Positions 32,709 through 45,044 of a stretch of DNA of 64,000 bases are shown in pieces. The translations under genes were made by a program, and so were the position numbers. The stretch comes from Vanessa cardui. Lineage: Eukaryota > Arthropoda > Insecta > Lepidoptera > Nymphalidae. Each line of letters opens with the position of its first letter. The first letter of the stretch is position 1. The notes under the pieces were generated by a model, which was given only the letters and a program-made list of their open reading frames with translations, did no database searches and was not told the DNA's origin. The DNA is taken from the NCBI RefSeq assembly GCF_905220365.1, contig NC_061130.1, positions 2,735,501-2,799,500 of the forward strand. Direction: 5' to 3'.

Positions 32709-32881
32709 GGACAACATCACATACATTACTCTGATCCCAATGTACAAAAGCTCAGATCCAAGAAAACATAGAAAACTAATGAACTTTTTCTAAATTGGCT
32801 TGACCAGGAATCGAACCCGGGACCTCAGAGTGGCGTACCCATGAAATTTGGTGTACATACTACTAGACCACGGAGGTCTTC
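32709..32881 (-). mobile_element. tRNA-derived SINE family 2
   Basis: On the minus strand the head is gaagacctccgtggtctagt, and tcccgggttcgattcctggt carries an excellent B box (GGTTCGATTCC). The 3' part ends tgtatgtgatgttgtcc. It is unrelated in sequence to SINE family 1 and matches 43774-43992. Confidence 0.88.
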
Positions 32882-32889
32882 TAAGAATT

Positions 32890-34185
32890 TAAGAGTAAGT
32901 CTTAGGTTTTACCGACATGAGTTGGTAAATGTAAGTATATCTGATAATGAGACGATTTTTCGGGCTTTTACTATTCGATTTCAGTATATGTTAGGTTAGG
33001 TTCGGTCATTAGAATCAAAAACCGTTTTGAACATTTATCATTAAGAATTGGTAAATCATAGCTTTTTCTGGATAATCTTAGGATTTACCAAAGTCCGAAC
33101 TTTTACAGTAACATATATATAAAAACAACAAATGGAACGTATTTAACATGTACTACATAAAAAAAAACTATTTATAGTAAACTGCACAAACAAATAGTAA
33201 ACAGACAACAACAATTATCAAAACAATATACAGAGTATGGATTATTTATAAAAACAAAATGTGATAAACGATGATAAATCACGCTTGACCGTTGCTTCCC
33301 GTGTCCAACTGCGTCCGCAGATATGAGGTTCAGACATTATATTCGAAAAATTCATGACACAGCTAATACGTCGAATATAAAAATAACACTGCGCCTACAG
33401 AAATGATTAAAAGTCGGTCTAGTTAAACTTAAAGCAAGATGCAATAGATTTCGGCGATGGGTGTAACATACAGGATTTTCTAATATTAAGGTTGTGATGG
33501 TGTCTGGTAATGAAAACATGCTGACAGCTAAAAAAAAAACAAAAAAAAAATGGATACACCAAAGGCACAAACACCACGTCTATTACCAACAGTGATAATA
33601 ATGGTAATAATAAAAGTGTATAACATTATTAAATAATGCTTTAAACATTACCAAAATGAGTGATAATCTCATGATCTTACATCAAATAATTAACAAAACA
33701 AGAGATAATTTATTACTCAACATTCGATCATCATGCATTGCAAAAATATAATATACATACATAGATTCGAAAGATATTACGGAAAACATTCTACTGTATA
33801 ACTCGTCGTTATTATAAAAAAGTCAATAGTATACATCATTTGGGTTTGTAAAAAAGCGTCATAATTTTTAACTTTAGCATGAAGTGTGTTATGATTACAC
33901 AGATTAATCGAAAACTATGAATTTATTCATTTTATTATTTTATATGTTTTTTTGTACTTGTATTTGCATTCTTATCTCCTTCTATAAACTTTAACAGTAC
34001 CAAATTACTCGTACTTCTCCGACAACATTTGGAAAACGAGGCACAAAGTATTTGCTCCACAGATTAATAGAATCTTAGATATATTTTTCGGAGTAAAACA
34101 GAGCCAGTCGTCCTCACCTTTTGGCTATCGTTAAGCAAATATTTAAGTTAAGTAAATATCATTTTTAATTCCGTAATTGCATTGA
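32890..34185. other. Unique AT-rich stretch
   Basis: No gene or repeat recognised. The minus-strand frame 33352-33570 has no motif, and its hydrophobic start is coded by a poly-A/T run. Confidence 0.5.
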
Positions 34186-34510
34186 TCTATTCAGAATGTG
34201 TGTGTATCTCATTCGACCTTCTTGCTGGAAGGCAATCTACCAGCGGATGTATTCCCAAGGGACGTCATTCAGGCGGCCGGCCATAAAAGTCTGCCATATC
34301 AATTTTTCGTGCTTATTACACACTGCGGCCACCACAAATAAATGAGATTAAAGCGAGCGAATAATAATGATAACTGTGTTTCATATAATGCGGTCTACGA
34401 GGCCGCGCGCCGTTCACAATTCCTGGTAATTGACACCTCCATCTACCCTCAGGCTTAGTAGCGCGTCAGTGAATAATATTCATGTGGAAGAGTTCAAATT
34501 CGAAGAGTTT
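34186..34510. promoter_or_regulatory. Candidate conserved non-coding element
   Basis: GC-richer, apparently single-copy sequence in AT-rich surroundings, with no open frame. It contains homeodomain-type sites (ggtaattgac near 34424), a ggccataaaag site near 34279 (Abd-B/Cdx-like TTTATGG), and gcggccggcc and aggccgcgcgcc patches. Composition and site content suggest a regulatory element, but that is inference only. Confidence 0.35.
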
Positions 34511-36145
34511 TTACAGAGCGATCTATTATTTCAAATTGATGTTGATTTTTGATTACATGGCGGCTTGAGAGGTCTCATGTTACAAGTTACGTAAATTTTT
34601 GTACAGAGTAATATTTTGCAACAATAATGTTATAATTAGTAGAGGTTACTAACAATAATTTGGTAATTATTTTACTGGATTTTTCTGGTGTGTTTATTAA
34701 GAACAACAAAACCTTTTTTTTTTAAAATGTAACGATTTGCGATATTTTTTTGTATTTTACAGTTGTAATATTTATGTATTTATAAGTTTTACAAATATGT
34801 AATTTTATAGTTTAAAATGGCAAATAAATCATTTTTAGAACACATTATAAATTTATTTTTAACTTGTTACGAATAAACTTTTGGTATTAGAGATAATAGA
34901 AATATGCAGAAGTATTAACTGAAATTATTATGAAAGTAAATGGTAATGGCAAGAAGTATTAAAAGAAGGGTAAGAGAAATATGCAGAAGCTCATGTCATT
35001 TAGAGGATCGATGGCCAGTCTTGAAGGTTGATTAAATCCCTAAATATAACTATAACCTATAACCACGTTATAGTTGACATATAAGGTCTAGTGGTTTTGA
35101 AGCTGTCGATATTTGTGAGAACTGTACAATGACATATTAACGAAATCAACGTAATCAAATTATCACCACCACTACTTCAATTAATTATACCATTTTACTG
35201 GTAATATTATATTATGTAAATAAATAAATTCATATAGATGCGTGTGAATAATTTGTATAGGTTATAGCTATTGTATTTGTAACAATATTTATATCACGTG
35301 AAAACGAAATACGTTTACTATGTAATTTAAAACTTATATTCTTTCAAAGAAGTTATAATTCACACATTAGATTACAATAAATTTAATATATAAATATAGG
35401 TAATTAATGACGTAAGGTAACAAACAATAATATAACTTCAATACAAAACGAATCTGTGTTTGCTCTGATAGTCTTTAACAATACTCTCTAAGAATCCCTT
35501 AGAAACTCATAGTCGACGATAAATTTATTACACAATAGCATTATTCGTATTTCAAAATAAATTATTATTAATCAATAAATTTATTCCTATTCCAACTTTT
35601 ATTATTATGTCTTCTTTTTTCTCCTTTTTAGAGAAGTAATGAAACAGATACACGCGTCTAAGCCCAGTGTATCGGCCTTGGTAGAGTTAAGTACATGATG
35701 ATGAAAATAATTTATATTATTATTCGGATTTGTAAACTAAAGTTATTACGGTAATGTTATTCCGTTTAGACGAATTCGAAACTCACCGCAATAAATGACG
35801 TAAAATACAAAAAAGTGATTGCAATAAAGAATACATTAATTTTAGGTAATGCGATTTTCGGGTTTCACAAGTGAGACATACAAAGAGTTTTTAAGTAATA
35901 GTTTTGCAGGTGTGATTGGTATAGCGTGATAGATTGCAGTCAGATTTGGTGACTACTATAATATTACTAGATACATTTGGCAACGTGTTTTTCGAGAATA
36001 CGAACAGTTAATACGGTGCAATACAAGTTTTGATTGAAATAAACGGACGCTGAAAGAATTTACATATAAAGAATACCAAGAGTTTCGTTATTAAATAAGT
36101 ATATGTTACATTGTTATAACGATAATAATATATTGTATGCTTACA
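34511..36145. other. Unique AT-rich stretch
   Basis: No recognised gene. A short local duplication (gaaatatgcagaag) occurs at about 34901 and 34977. Confidence 0.45.
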
Positions 36146-36147
36146 CT

Positions 36148-36311
36148 TACTTGGTGGTAGGGCTTTGAGCAAGCCCGTCTAAGCCCAAGGGTGGTGGCAT
36201 GACGATGTAAGGAATAGTTAATATTTCTTACAGCTTCATTGTCTATGGGTGATGTTTACCACATACCATCAGTTGGCCCATATGCTCGTCCGCAAACCTA
36301 TACTATAAAAA
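36148..36311 (+). mobile_element. Interspersed repeat R2 with internal deletion
   Basis: The 5' part (cttggtggtagggctttgag, gcaagcccgtcta) joins directly to cccaagggtggtggcatgac, losing about 120 bp of the centre. The 3' part is intact to the (ata)n tail at 36301-36325. Confidence 0.85.
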
Positions 36312-36329
36312 TAATAATAATAATAATCC

Positions 36330-37155
36330 CCGAGGTGGCCCAGTGGAAGAGCAAAAAAATTTTATTCTTTATTTCTTTATTGGTTTCATTTAATTATAAA
36401 GTAAATTAATAACCACTTATGTCGATATGTTACTTCTACTAGACGGCTCGTGTCAGCCAAATTAATTTGCGAGATATTATGATGGATTTTTGTGGATAAA
36501 TGACATGTAACATACCAACTCATCTCGGTTATATTATATAAGTCAAGGTAAAATATGTAATTAAATTATGTATTCGGCTAGTGAAGTCGTTAAAAGCCCA
36601 TATACAATGGTGTGTTAAAACAATGGTAGTGCGCGAAGACTCACAAGTGCTTAATTATTATTTTTTCGTCAGTCCACATTCGTTTACAACTTCAGTCCCG
36701 AAATAATTAGGTACGTGCAGTCTACACCCTCGCTTTGTTTCATGCTAGCTGCAGTCTTTATCATCCTATTTTGATATCTACAGTAACAACTTATGGATCA
36801 ATTTTGCGTGTACCGTGAGTTATTGAAAAATCTTGTTCTAAAATTTCAGCGAGAACTATAATTATACATATTCAAATTTCTACCACATATGTTCTGATAT
36901 TCCACTATGCTTTAGGTTTTTATGGTCGCGTAACTCTAGTGATTCTGAAGATATAACTTGTCATGCTCTGATACTTAATTTCGTTATTCAAGGAGCTAAT
37001 GCATTTTTTTGAAACATTGTGCATTTACAATGGTTAGTCTCAAAGATAGCCTAATTCATTTGCGCGCCACAAATCGTGATACTGTAAAAACGTCTCAGCA
37101 AATTGATCATTTTTTTTAATAAAAGATAAATTAAACAGACAATGGCTCATTAAGA
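36330..37155. other. Unique stretch after a (TAA)n run
   Basis: 36331-36350 (ccgaggtggcccagtggaag) is a short head-like scrap of a tRNA-derived SINE. The rest is not recognised. Confidence 0.45.
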
Positions 37156-37159
37156 AGAT

Positions 37160-37912
37160 AAATAAAATTTTAACAAAAAGAAAAACCGACTTCAAACAAA
37201 ACACTATTTTAAAACAAATAAAAATGCACTAAAAAGTATTAAAAATAATTGCATATTTAACATATTTTTGAGAGTCCTCCTAGGTAAAATGAAATGAAAA
37301 ATATTAGACTACTTAAAAGTCGATTTACGATTATATAACGTAGTTATAGTTATTGTTATATTTGGAGCCGGTGTCAGTTTTGCACCCGTGAGAAGTCGGG
37401 GCGGGTCGCTAATTTATTATTATATTCGATTATGACAATTACATGAACATAACCACGTTCCGGAAGGTGATTTAAATATCCAAGTAACCCATAAATAAAA
37501 GATTCGACCGAGTATTGCTAACGTGCTCCTCAGAATTGTTCCGTTCCCTCCCGTTCCCTTAATTTTTCATGGATCCTATACTCAGAACCTTACCAAACTT
37601 TTACCAAACTACCCTTAAAGTATGTCCTTTATAATTTTAAAACAATCATCAAAATTGTGCCAACCAATTTTAAGTTATTCACCTATTTATCGCGCACATA
37701 CATAATGCAAATTTAAGACTTATGTCGTTTTCATACGGATACCATCATCGGAAAAAAATAAAAAAAAATGGGACCGCACGGGAAGCACTACCTTTCAAAA
37801 AAAAAAAATTATGAAAATCGGTCCACCCAGTAAAAAGTTATGAGGTAACAAACATAAAAAAAAAAAATACAGACGAATTGATAACCTCCTCCTTTTTGAA
37901 GTCGGTTGAAAA
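37160..37912 (+). mobile_element. Composite repeat family F, internally deleted
   Basis: The left foldback arm (37160-37378) jumps from ggagccggtgtcag directly to ttttgcacccgtgagaagtc, the Helitron-like end. The right arm, loop and spacer are gone. The distal module then follows to gaagtcggttgaaaa with only 12 As at the A-run site. The arm belongs to the same sequence subtype as copy 3 (gtcctcctagg). Confidence 0.87.
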
Positions 37913-38039
37913 GTAAAGGTAGCGATGGAAATTTCATCAAATTACATCTTTAAAATGTAACTTAAATTTTATATGACTACATAATCTGGTTAAATACTTT
38001 CCTATAACATCACTCACTTGCTAGCCTCAAAACAGTGTG

Positions 38040-38132
38040 TTGCGTGTATACACTATCGCATATCACATATCACCTATTACCTTTCACCTTTCATCTGTCA
38101 CCTGTCATTTGTCACCTGTCACCTGTGACATA
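38040..38132. repeat. Degenerate heptamer tandem (cacctgt-like)
   Basis: Runs such as atcacctattacctttcacc and gtcacctgtcatttgtcacc repeat about every 7 bases with changes. A microsatellite in decay. Confidence 0.75.
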
Positions 38133-38860
38133 TCTACAAACATATTTCGTTATTTATAGATTGATATATAAGGAGTACATTAAATAAGACGGTGAATTGA
38201 TTCAAGAGCACTAAAACAATAACCAAAATAAATTCTTAACAGTTATATAGACGTGACGTTCAACAAGATGTGTACTTCAAATGTATCCAGCCAAAAATAT
38301 TCCTCAACACATAAATTCTATTCAATGCTGACTAGGTCGATGGGAAATGTCGCCGATGCATAAGGACTAGGAAATTGTGACGAGTGCCATGCATGCCGGG
38401 AGCGGATGAAGAAGTACGAAGCCAGAGATTCAATACACGATTTAACACAGAAATATAAGTGGTATTACCCGTTACGAGAAATAAGGAAACAAGAATTAGT
38501 ATGGTAATAATCGAATGTAAAAAATTACCGAATTTAAAAAAAAGAATATATAAATAAACAAAACATTTGTCGTTAAATAATTGTACAAGAAAGAAAACGA
38601 AAAAAAAAACAATTAATTAAAAAGTTCTATAATTCATGAATATATTGTTTTTGTGTATGGTTAAAAATATAATAAGCTCTGTTACAAAGACAAATCACTG
38701 TTTATGGATACTACAAGCACCCTACACAGAGCGTGTCTAATATGGGTTTCAATTTATATCGATAATGGTAGAGTCAACATAATAGAGGTAGGAATTCAAA
38801 AAAAAAAAAAAAAAATTGTAATTATTAGGAACATACCGTGTCAATTATATTCAATGATAA
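38133..38860. other. Unique stretch
   Basis: Somewhat GC-richer at 38330-38430 (gtcgatgggaaatgtcgccg, gtgccatgcatgccgggagc). No coding frame could be assigned. An A run is present at 38798-38814. Confidence 0.45.
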
Positions 38861-39128
38861 GCTTTGCTCGCGACCTTGTACGCGTTTGAATTTAACAAAA
38901 AATAATAATATAAATTGTAGCCTAAGTTACTCCTTATTATATCAGTTATCTGTCAGTGAAAGTCCCGTCAAGCCGTTCCACTGATTAGCCGGAACAAATA
39001 GACAGACAGATAGACAAAAATTGTATAAAATATTATTTAGGTATATATACCGTGCATACATACATAAGCATTGAGTAAAAAAGGGCTATTTTAATATTAC
39101 AAACAGACACTCCAATTTTATTATATGT
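38861..39128 (-). mobile_element. Interspersed repeat R3, inverted
   Basis: From gctttgctcgcgaccttgta through ccttattatatcagttatct, ggaacaaatagacagacaga and aagggctattttaatattac to ccaattttattatatgta. Matches 61715-61969 in the same orientation and 40541-40868 inverted. The GC-rich terminal motif resembles Helitron ends. Confidence 0.75.
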
Positions 39129-39945
39129 ATTGATTTATATTATAAATTAAACAGTTAAGGTCAGTCTTATTAATTCCCTGATAAACAACTCATTAATTGC
39201 ACCAAAAGTTTTGGACTTTTCGGAATAAGTAGGAATCCTAATTTAACCCTTTCGAATTTGAGCATATCATTACGTACAAACGCGTTACCCCTAAGTGTTT
39301 AAATATACACCCGTTTTACATAATTTCATTTGTTAAAATATAAATAGAACAATGAAAGCAAAGAAAAAAATACATATTTATTTAATCTCAATACGTACTT
39401 GAGTACATCTTATCTATACGATGCCAATATGAGATGTTGCTTCATGCCAACTATTATGGAAACTATGCCAAGAAATACGTCTGGTATATGTTTAATGTTT
39501 ATATCGTGAACTTGTTTCCGACTGGAGCTTCGGCCACGTTAGAGAGAGACGGGAGATTTTAGGCACCCTGTGTCCCTTTCTGCACACTTGTTAACTTGTG
39601 AGTATAATTTAATGATCATAGGCCAAATAACTGAGGCGAGAAGGCGTTACAAACAAACCTTCATAATTTTTCACACTCATAATATTCATTATAATAGATC
39701 TTCGGCTTCTCGGCTGCATAGAAAGTAACTCGTTTGCGAGGAAATGTATATGGTTTCTAAAGCAGGATCCCAGAAAGCGTTCAAAATGTCTCTTTCCAAA
39801 TTTAAAAAAAGAATGATTGTGTGCGGAAGATTAGTATGTAATTAGTGATTTCATGGTTGATAGTACTTTTTGGAAATAAAACGGTCTCCTATCTATTTCT
39901 TTTGATGTTGAATATTTAAATATAATCACAAATTGACAAAAGAAA
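39129..39945. other. Unique stretch
   Basis: No gene or repeat recognised. Confidence 0.45.
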
Positions 39946-39947
39946 GA

Positions 39948-40080
39948 AACGCTGAATTTCTTTTGCCGGTTCTTCTCAGGGTATTTACTTTTCCGAACTA
40001 CCCCGGTCTTTAAATTGACTATCAATCAGTAAATGTAATTCTTCCTTATTGAATAAAGGAATTTGATTTGGATTTGAATG
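39948..40080 (+). mobile_element. LINE-like 3' tail, related to family L
   Basis: tttgccggttcttctcaggg and cttccttattgaataaagga followed by atttgatttggatttgaatg parallel the family L tail, but the middle differs. A related family. Confidence 0.65.
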
Positions 40081-40160
40081 GATTGATTACGCTACGGGTA
40101 TTGAAATAAAGACCACTCACTCCGAAGATAAAGACAATAAATTAATTTATATTAGCAACA

Positions 40161-40309
40161 GTAACAGCCTGTAAATTTCCCACTGCTCTGCTACGGCCTC
40201 CTCTCCTTTTGAGGAGAAGGTTTGGAACTTATTCCACTACGCTTGGATACACATGTGGCAGAAGTTTGTTATTTGTAATCACGAGATGAATTATACTACA
40301 CACAAATCA
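40161..40309 (-). mobile_element. tRNA-derived SINE family 1, fragment
   Basis: Tail (acagtaacagcctgtaaatt) and about 100 bp of body, with deletions after cttattccactacgc. The tRNA-like head is absent. Confidence 0.82.
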
Positions 40310-40540
40310 GGCAGGTAGTTTTATAAATTTAATATAATAAAATGATCAAAGGTGATATATAAGCCTTCTCAATTATCTCAAATTATTTTAAGTGATACCA
40401 AACCAACTCAGGATTTTAAAGATTTAGTTTTATGTAGACAAATACAACCATTTCGCGAATTAAAGCAAATTGGAAAATTATTTCCTCAAAACATTACAGA
40501 TAAAAATGATGAGTAAACTCTTAGGTTGCACATCTTATAT

Positions 40541-40868
40541 ACATATAATAAAATTGGCGTGTCTGTTTTTAATATTAAAATAGCCCCTTATTACTAAATG
40601 CATATGCATGTATACACGGTACATATACAAAAATAACATGATTTACAATTTTCGTCATTCTGTCTGTGTGTTTGTTCTGGCTAATTAATCTCTTTAACGG
40701 CTGGACCGATTTTGATGGGACTTTCACTGGGAGATAACTGATATAGTAAGGTAACTTAGGCTACAATAAATATATATAAATATATACAAATATTTCTTTT
40801 TATATATATAAATATTTCTTTTTGTTAAATTCATGCGTACAATTTCGCGGGCGCAGCTATTTTTATTC
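40541..40868 (+). mobile_element. Interspersed repeat R3, near full
   Basis: ataataaaattggcgtgtct, ggctggaccgattttgatgg, aaggtaacttaggctacaat and the end atgcgtacaatttcgcgggc gcag. An (ATATAAA)n-like expansion lies at 40765-40822. Confidence 0.72.
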
Positions 40869-41550
40869 GAAACGTTTTAAATTAATTGATAAGTCGTAAC
40901 ACAAACCTCTATAAGAGGCAAGTTATTTGCCAAAGCAAGTATCTTGCAACTAAAATTCATTTCTATGACAATTAAAGTATCATAGCACTGAATTTCTACT
41001 GTATTTGTGAGGCTGTAGTGTTTCGCGCTCCACGATTTCCCCTGTAACACAATCATGCTCTTGTCGCGAGCTTCGTTGCGTGGTCCGCGGTGAGTCCTCC
41101 ACTTGGTGGTTTTTGTGCAAACGTGCTGTGTGTTTGTGTGTATCGTCTATTAAAGCAGTTGGATATATTTGGTACGTGAAATATAACCTTTACAAATAAA
41201 AGAGTTGTTTTTTTATAATGCAATCGTAGCAAATTTTCTCGTTAAAGTTAAAGGGAAATTGGATATCCAATTAACAACTAGTGGCCTCGAAATCACAAGG
41301 GTAAGATTTAGGTTCTATATTTTTTTTTAAATAATTAATCATAAATAGTTATTGTAATAGAATCAAATTTCGTTGTATATGTTGTATAGATGGTATTTAT
41401 TTAAATATGTGTGCTATAAATTTGTAAGTCTCTAAAACTCTAACTGACTGACAAATCAATTAACTAAATTTATTGAAATTTGGTAAGAATCATGGTTTAA
41501 CTCCAATGCCATAGACTATTTCCTTATGCTTAACACCCGATAAATTAAAA
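40869..41550. other. Unique stretch with a GC-rich island at 41020-41130
   Basis: ttgtcgcgagcttcgttgcg is followed by ggtccgcg and gtgagt, the last a consensus-like 5' splice site at 41090-41095. This could be a non-coding first exon, but no start site or reading frame supports it. The rest is AT-rich. Confidence 0.35.
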
Positions 41551-41556
41551 AAAAAG

Positions 41557-41829
41557 TAAAGTAACGGCCTTTAAATTTCCCACTGCTGGGATAAGGCCTC
41601 CTCTTCCGCCAAGGAGAGGGTTTGGAACATATTCCACCACGATGTTCCAATGCGGGTTGGTGGAATGCACATGTGGCAGAATTTCAATGAAATTAGACAC
41701 ATGCGGGTTTCCCTACGATGTTTTCTTTCACCGCCGAGCACGAGATGAAATATAAAGTGCTTGCCTGGGTTTGAACCCGCAATCATCGGTTAACATGCTC
41801 GCGTTCTAACCACTGGGCCATCTCAGCTT
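41557..41829 (-). mobile_element. tRNA-derived SINE family 1
   Basis: Tail near aaagtaaagtaacggccttt, full body, reversed head ctaaccactgggccatctca. It lacks about 25 bp before the head (the gtgctt part joins tataaa directly). Well preserved otherwise. Confidence 0.9.
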
Positions 41830-42364
41830 GACTTCTTAACGTCGTAAAGTAAATTTGTTTGTCTGTCTGTTGTTTTATCATGGCAAACTGATAAATTCGA
41901 AAGTAAATTTCTCTGTCTGTCTATTTCTTAATCACGGTAAAATCATTGACAACAATTTAAAGACAAGTACGAAGCAAGTTTGAAGACAAATTAAGCATAT
42001 AAGTTACTTCATTAACACACAACACACACACTACATCTTACGACCGATTTATAAACGCTTTCGAAGCCGCAGATGACAACTATTTTCGTAATCTATCTTA
42101 AACTAAAAACACTGAGCAAAATTAAAATCAGTGACTTGGTGTAGTCATAAAAATAAATAATAAAATAACTGTTTTACTGAATTTGATAACAATTAATATC
42201 GCCTGCCGAGATAATTTGATAGCTGAATGAATAAGAGATGTAAACCTCGAATGATGAGAGCAGAATACAATTCGGGGAAGCTGCAAAAATCGTGTAGGTA
42301 TGCCAATTATGATATTGTTTATTATGAATTATTGATAGAAATAGATGTATGTAGTCGATAGGCG
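41830..42364. other. Unique stretch with a small duplication
   Basis: aaagtaaatttgtttgtctg and aaagtaaatttctctgtctg lie 55-60 bases apart near 41848 and 41902, a local duplication within an old tctgtctgtct-type repeat remnant. No gene was seen. Confidence 0.45.
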
Positions 42365-42369
42365 TTTTT

Positions 42370-42553
42370 CATCATCAGCTTCTGCTGTCCATTGCTGGAC
42401 ATAGGCGTCCTCTAGAGCGCGCCACGTTGCTCGATCCTCTGCTTCCCTTATCCAGCTTCTACCGGCGATCCTGCGAATGTCGACAAACCAGGTCGGATGT
42501 CGCCCTCCATCACGCTTACCGAGACGCAGTCTCCACTCTAAGACTCGTCTGCG
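42370..42553 (-). pseudogene. LINE (RTE-like) ORF C-terminus fragment
   Basis: The minus strand reads RRRVLEWRLRLGKRDGGRHP, TWFVDIRRIAGRSWIREAED, RATWRALEDAYVQQWTAEAD and DE without a break. This is the conserved end of an RTE-like or related LINE reverse transcriptase ORF, the same family as the broken piece at 30735-30935. It is only the last 60 or so codons; a 5'-truncated insertion. The frame is open over this length, so this copy is younger. Confidence 0.82.
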
Positions 42554-42555
42554 TA

Positions 42556-43770
42556 TTAAGTCAACTTAAAAGTATTCAAATTTAAAACGAAATATTAACA
42601 TTTTGAATAATTAAAAAATCAATCAAAAAAATTTATACATTTTCTTGTAAAACTCAGCAATATCACATATCTTAGCAAACGTAAAAGCTGAAACAGACCA
42701 GAAAATAAAATATAGTATATGCATCATGAAGAAAATATTATTTTTCATATAGCAACATTGTATCAATAATAATATACAGCAGTACAGAGTGACGGCTTTT
42801 TCCAAAACACTGTAAATGCACAAACGTCACTCTTGTGTCACGTTACGAGACTCAGCTTCATATTATTTGGCGGATACACGAGGCATTTTAATATTTTAAA
42901 ATTTAAAAATAGAATGTCGCATCTATCTTCGTCCTTGTTTTCTATTTTATAAATTTATTTAAAAAACAATGTAGCCCTTTACTGAACAGTAGCATTAAGA
43001 CCTCGCACACTATTTTGTAGCCAGTATTATGCTCTACAAAATGGCGTCCAGATATACAAACTGTTTGGATCAAACGTTTAAATTTCGGCTGAATAAGTTT
43101 TCCATTAACTAAGTAATGAAATAATCACTACGTACGTCTGTCTCGATAAACTCCAAAACTATTAAGCGGGTTTTCATGCTGTTTTCACTTCACGTCACTT
43201 TAGGTATGATTTAATAAGGTATTGTGTAAATAAGTTGAAATAGAACGCCAATTGTAAAACATGTCGGAAAAAAAAACAACAAAAAATATATAAATAAATG
43301 GTTTGATTTAAAAAAAAAACCTCATGCCTTGAGCAAAGTCGGGACAGGCTACTAGTAATAAACGGGAAAGGAAATAGTAATAATTTATTCTAATATTATA
43401 TAGATATATTAATATAACTTTATAGAGTATTTTCTTTATTTGGACACTGTATCTGACATCTATCAAAATGATAAAATACATTTGGTATAAATACCTTATT
43501 TAATAATAAAGTTTATGGACTATTTGTAAGAACAGGTTATTATCCACTAAATTTTACATAAATATGGCTCGACCCTTGAGAGTAGAAACATTTAAAACTA
43601 ATATGAAATATGCTTAAGTTTTTGTTCGATATTATTTTATATTTTTTATTTTATATTTATTTTATATTATATTTTATTTTATATTTTATATTTTACCTTT
43701 TGGGTTATTGTCATACACATCCATAGAACAAGTTATACACTTAATAATTGATAAAGTCAATGGATATTAA
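42556..43770. other. Mostly unique, with a repeat remnant at 43130-43360
   Basis: 43215-43300 matches 31650-31780 (aataagttgaaatag, aacatgtc) and ends with caggctactagt at about 43344, a CTAGT-type Helitron-like end. 43625-43700 is a low-complexity ttttatatt run. No gene recognised. Confidence 0.45.
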
Positions 43771-43773
43771 TTT

Positions 43774-43992
43774 GACGACCTTCGTGATTGAGTGGTGTGC
43801 ACACCGGTTTTCATGGGTACGCCACTCCGAGGTCCCGAGTTCGATTCCTGACCGAGTCGATGTAGATTACCGTTAGTTTTCTATATTGTCTTGGGTCTGG
43901 GTGTTTGTGGTACCGTTGTTCCTTCTGATTTACCATAACAAAAGTGCTTTAGCTACTTACATTGGGATCAGAGTAATGTATGTGATGTTGTA
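43774..43992 (+). mobile_element. tRNA-derived SINE family 2
   Basis: Head gacgaccttcgtgattgagt, B box in cgagttcgattcctgacc, then the 3' part attgggatcagagtaatgta to tgtgatgttg. It is about 45 bp longer than 32709-32881 because of a block around tggtaccgttgttccttctg, so the two copies represent two subtypes or one has a deletion. Confidence 0.87.
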
Positions 43993-44740
43993 TCATATAT
44001 AGAAGTTCCTTAAAAAAACTAAAAGAACTATAGTACGTTTGTATTCAGTTTTCGTAGTGTTAAAGTCTTATGAAACTATATGTCACGAGAATAACATATA
44101 TGTATATTGTATCATGTACACATGATGAGAGATATTTTTTAAGGAAAATGTAACTTTGATATTTTAAATTACAGATTCAATTTTTTGTTTTAATAACTTA
44201 AGCCCTTATTCAATAACACAATTTTATATGGTAATATAAAATTTAGTTATAATAAAATCGTGTTTAGGTTTCATTATACATACCACATTGCTCAAACATT
44301 TGTGAGCGCTGTCCACCTGAACGAATCCAGCAACTGATTTGAATTTCTGTTCTGAAAATATTATAATATACGAGATTGTGAACTTGCGTGCATTTTGATT
44401 CTTTGTCTCTCTCTAATCTGATGCTGGGATATAGGTTCGACCAGAAAGAGTTGGAAAAGGACCAATGGCATCACGTGCCTTCCGAGACATGGATCTGTAA
44501 ATCTAACAATCACGCTAATTCGGTGCTATATCTAAAAACTACTTAACAAAAATATCCATACTTTCATATTGATATAAATATATTCGAATCGAATACGTTC
44601 TTATAGTAACATACCATTAGTACAGTGGTGAGATTAATGAACTTCAAACGCAGATGTAAACTATGTTCTTATTATTTAATGATTAATCTAAAGTTTAAAG
44701 TCTAATTTTACTTAACTAATACAAATCAGAGCCTACCCAA

Positions 44741-45044
44741 TAACAATAACAACAGCCTGTAAATTCCCACTGCTGGACTAAAGGCCTCCTCGCCCTTTGA
44801 GGAGAAGGTTTGGAACATATTCCACCACGCTGTTCCAATGCGGGGTGGTGGAATACACATGTGGCAGAATTTCTATGAAATTTGTCACATGCAAGTTTCC
44901 TCACGATGCTTTCCTTCGCCGCTGAGCACGAGATGAATTATAAAAACAAATTAAGCACGTGAATCAGCGGTGCTTGTTTGGGTTTGAACCCGCAATCATC
45001 GGTGAAGATGCACGCGTTCTAACCACTGGGTCATCTCGACTCGT
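44741..45044 (-). mobile_element. tRNA-derived SINE family 1, full length with target duplication
   Basis: Complete unit from tail (taacaataacaacagcctgt) to head (ccactgggtcatctcgactc). It is flanked by a 10-bp direct repeat, gagcctaccc, at 44729-44738 and 45045-45054, a target-site duplication typical of LINE-driven retroposition. Confidence 0.94.

Noticed and set aside
33352..33570. Secreted protein with hydrophobic start on the minus strand
   Set aside because: The hydrophobic run comes from a poly-A/T tract, and no other support exists.
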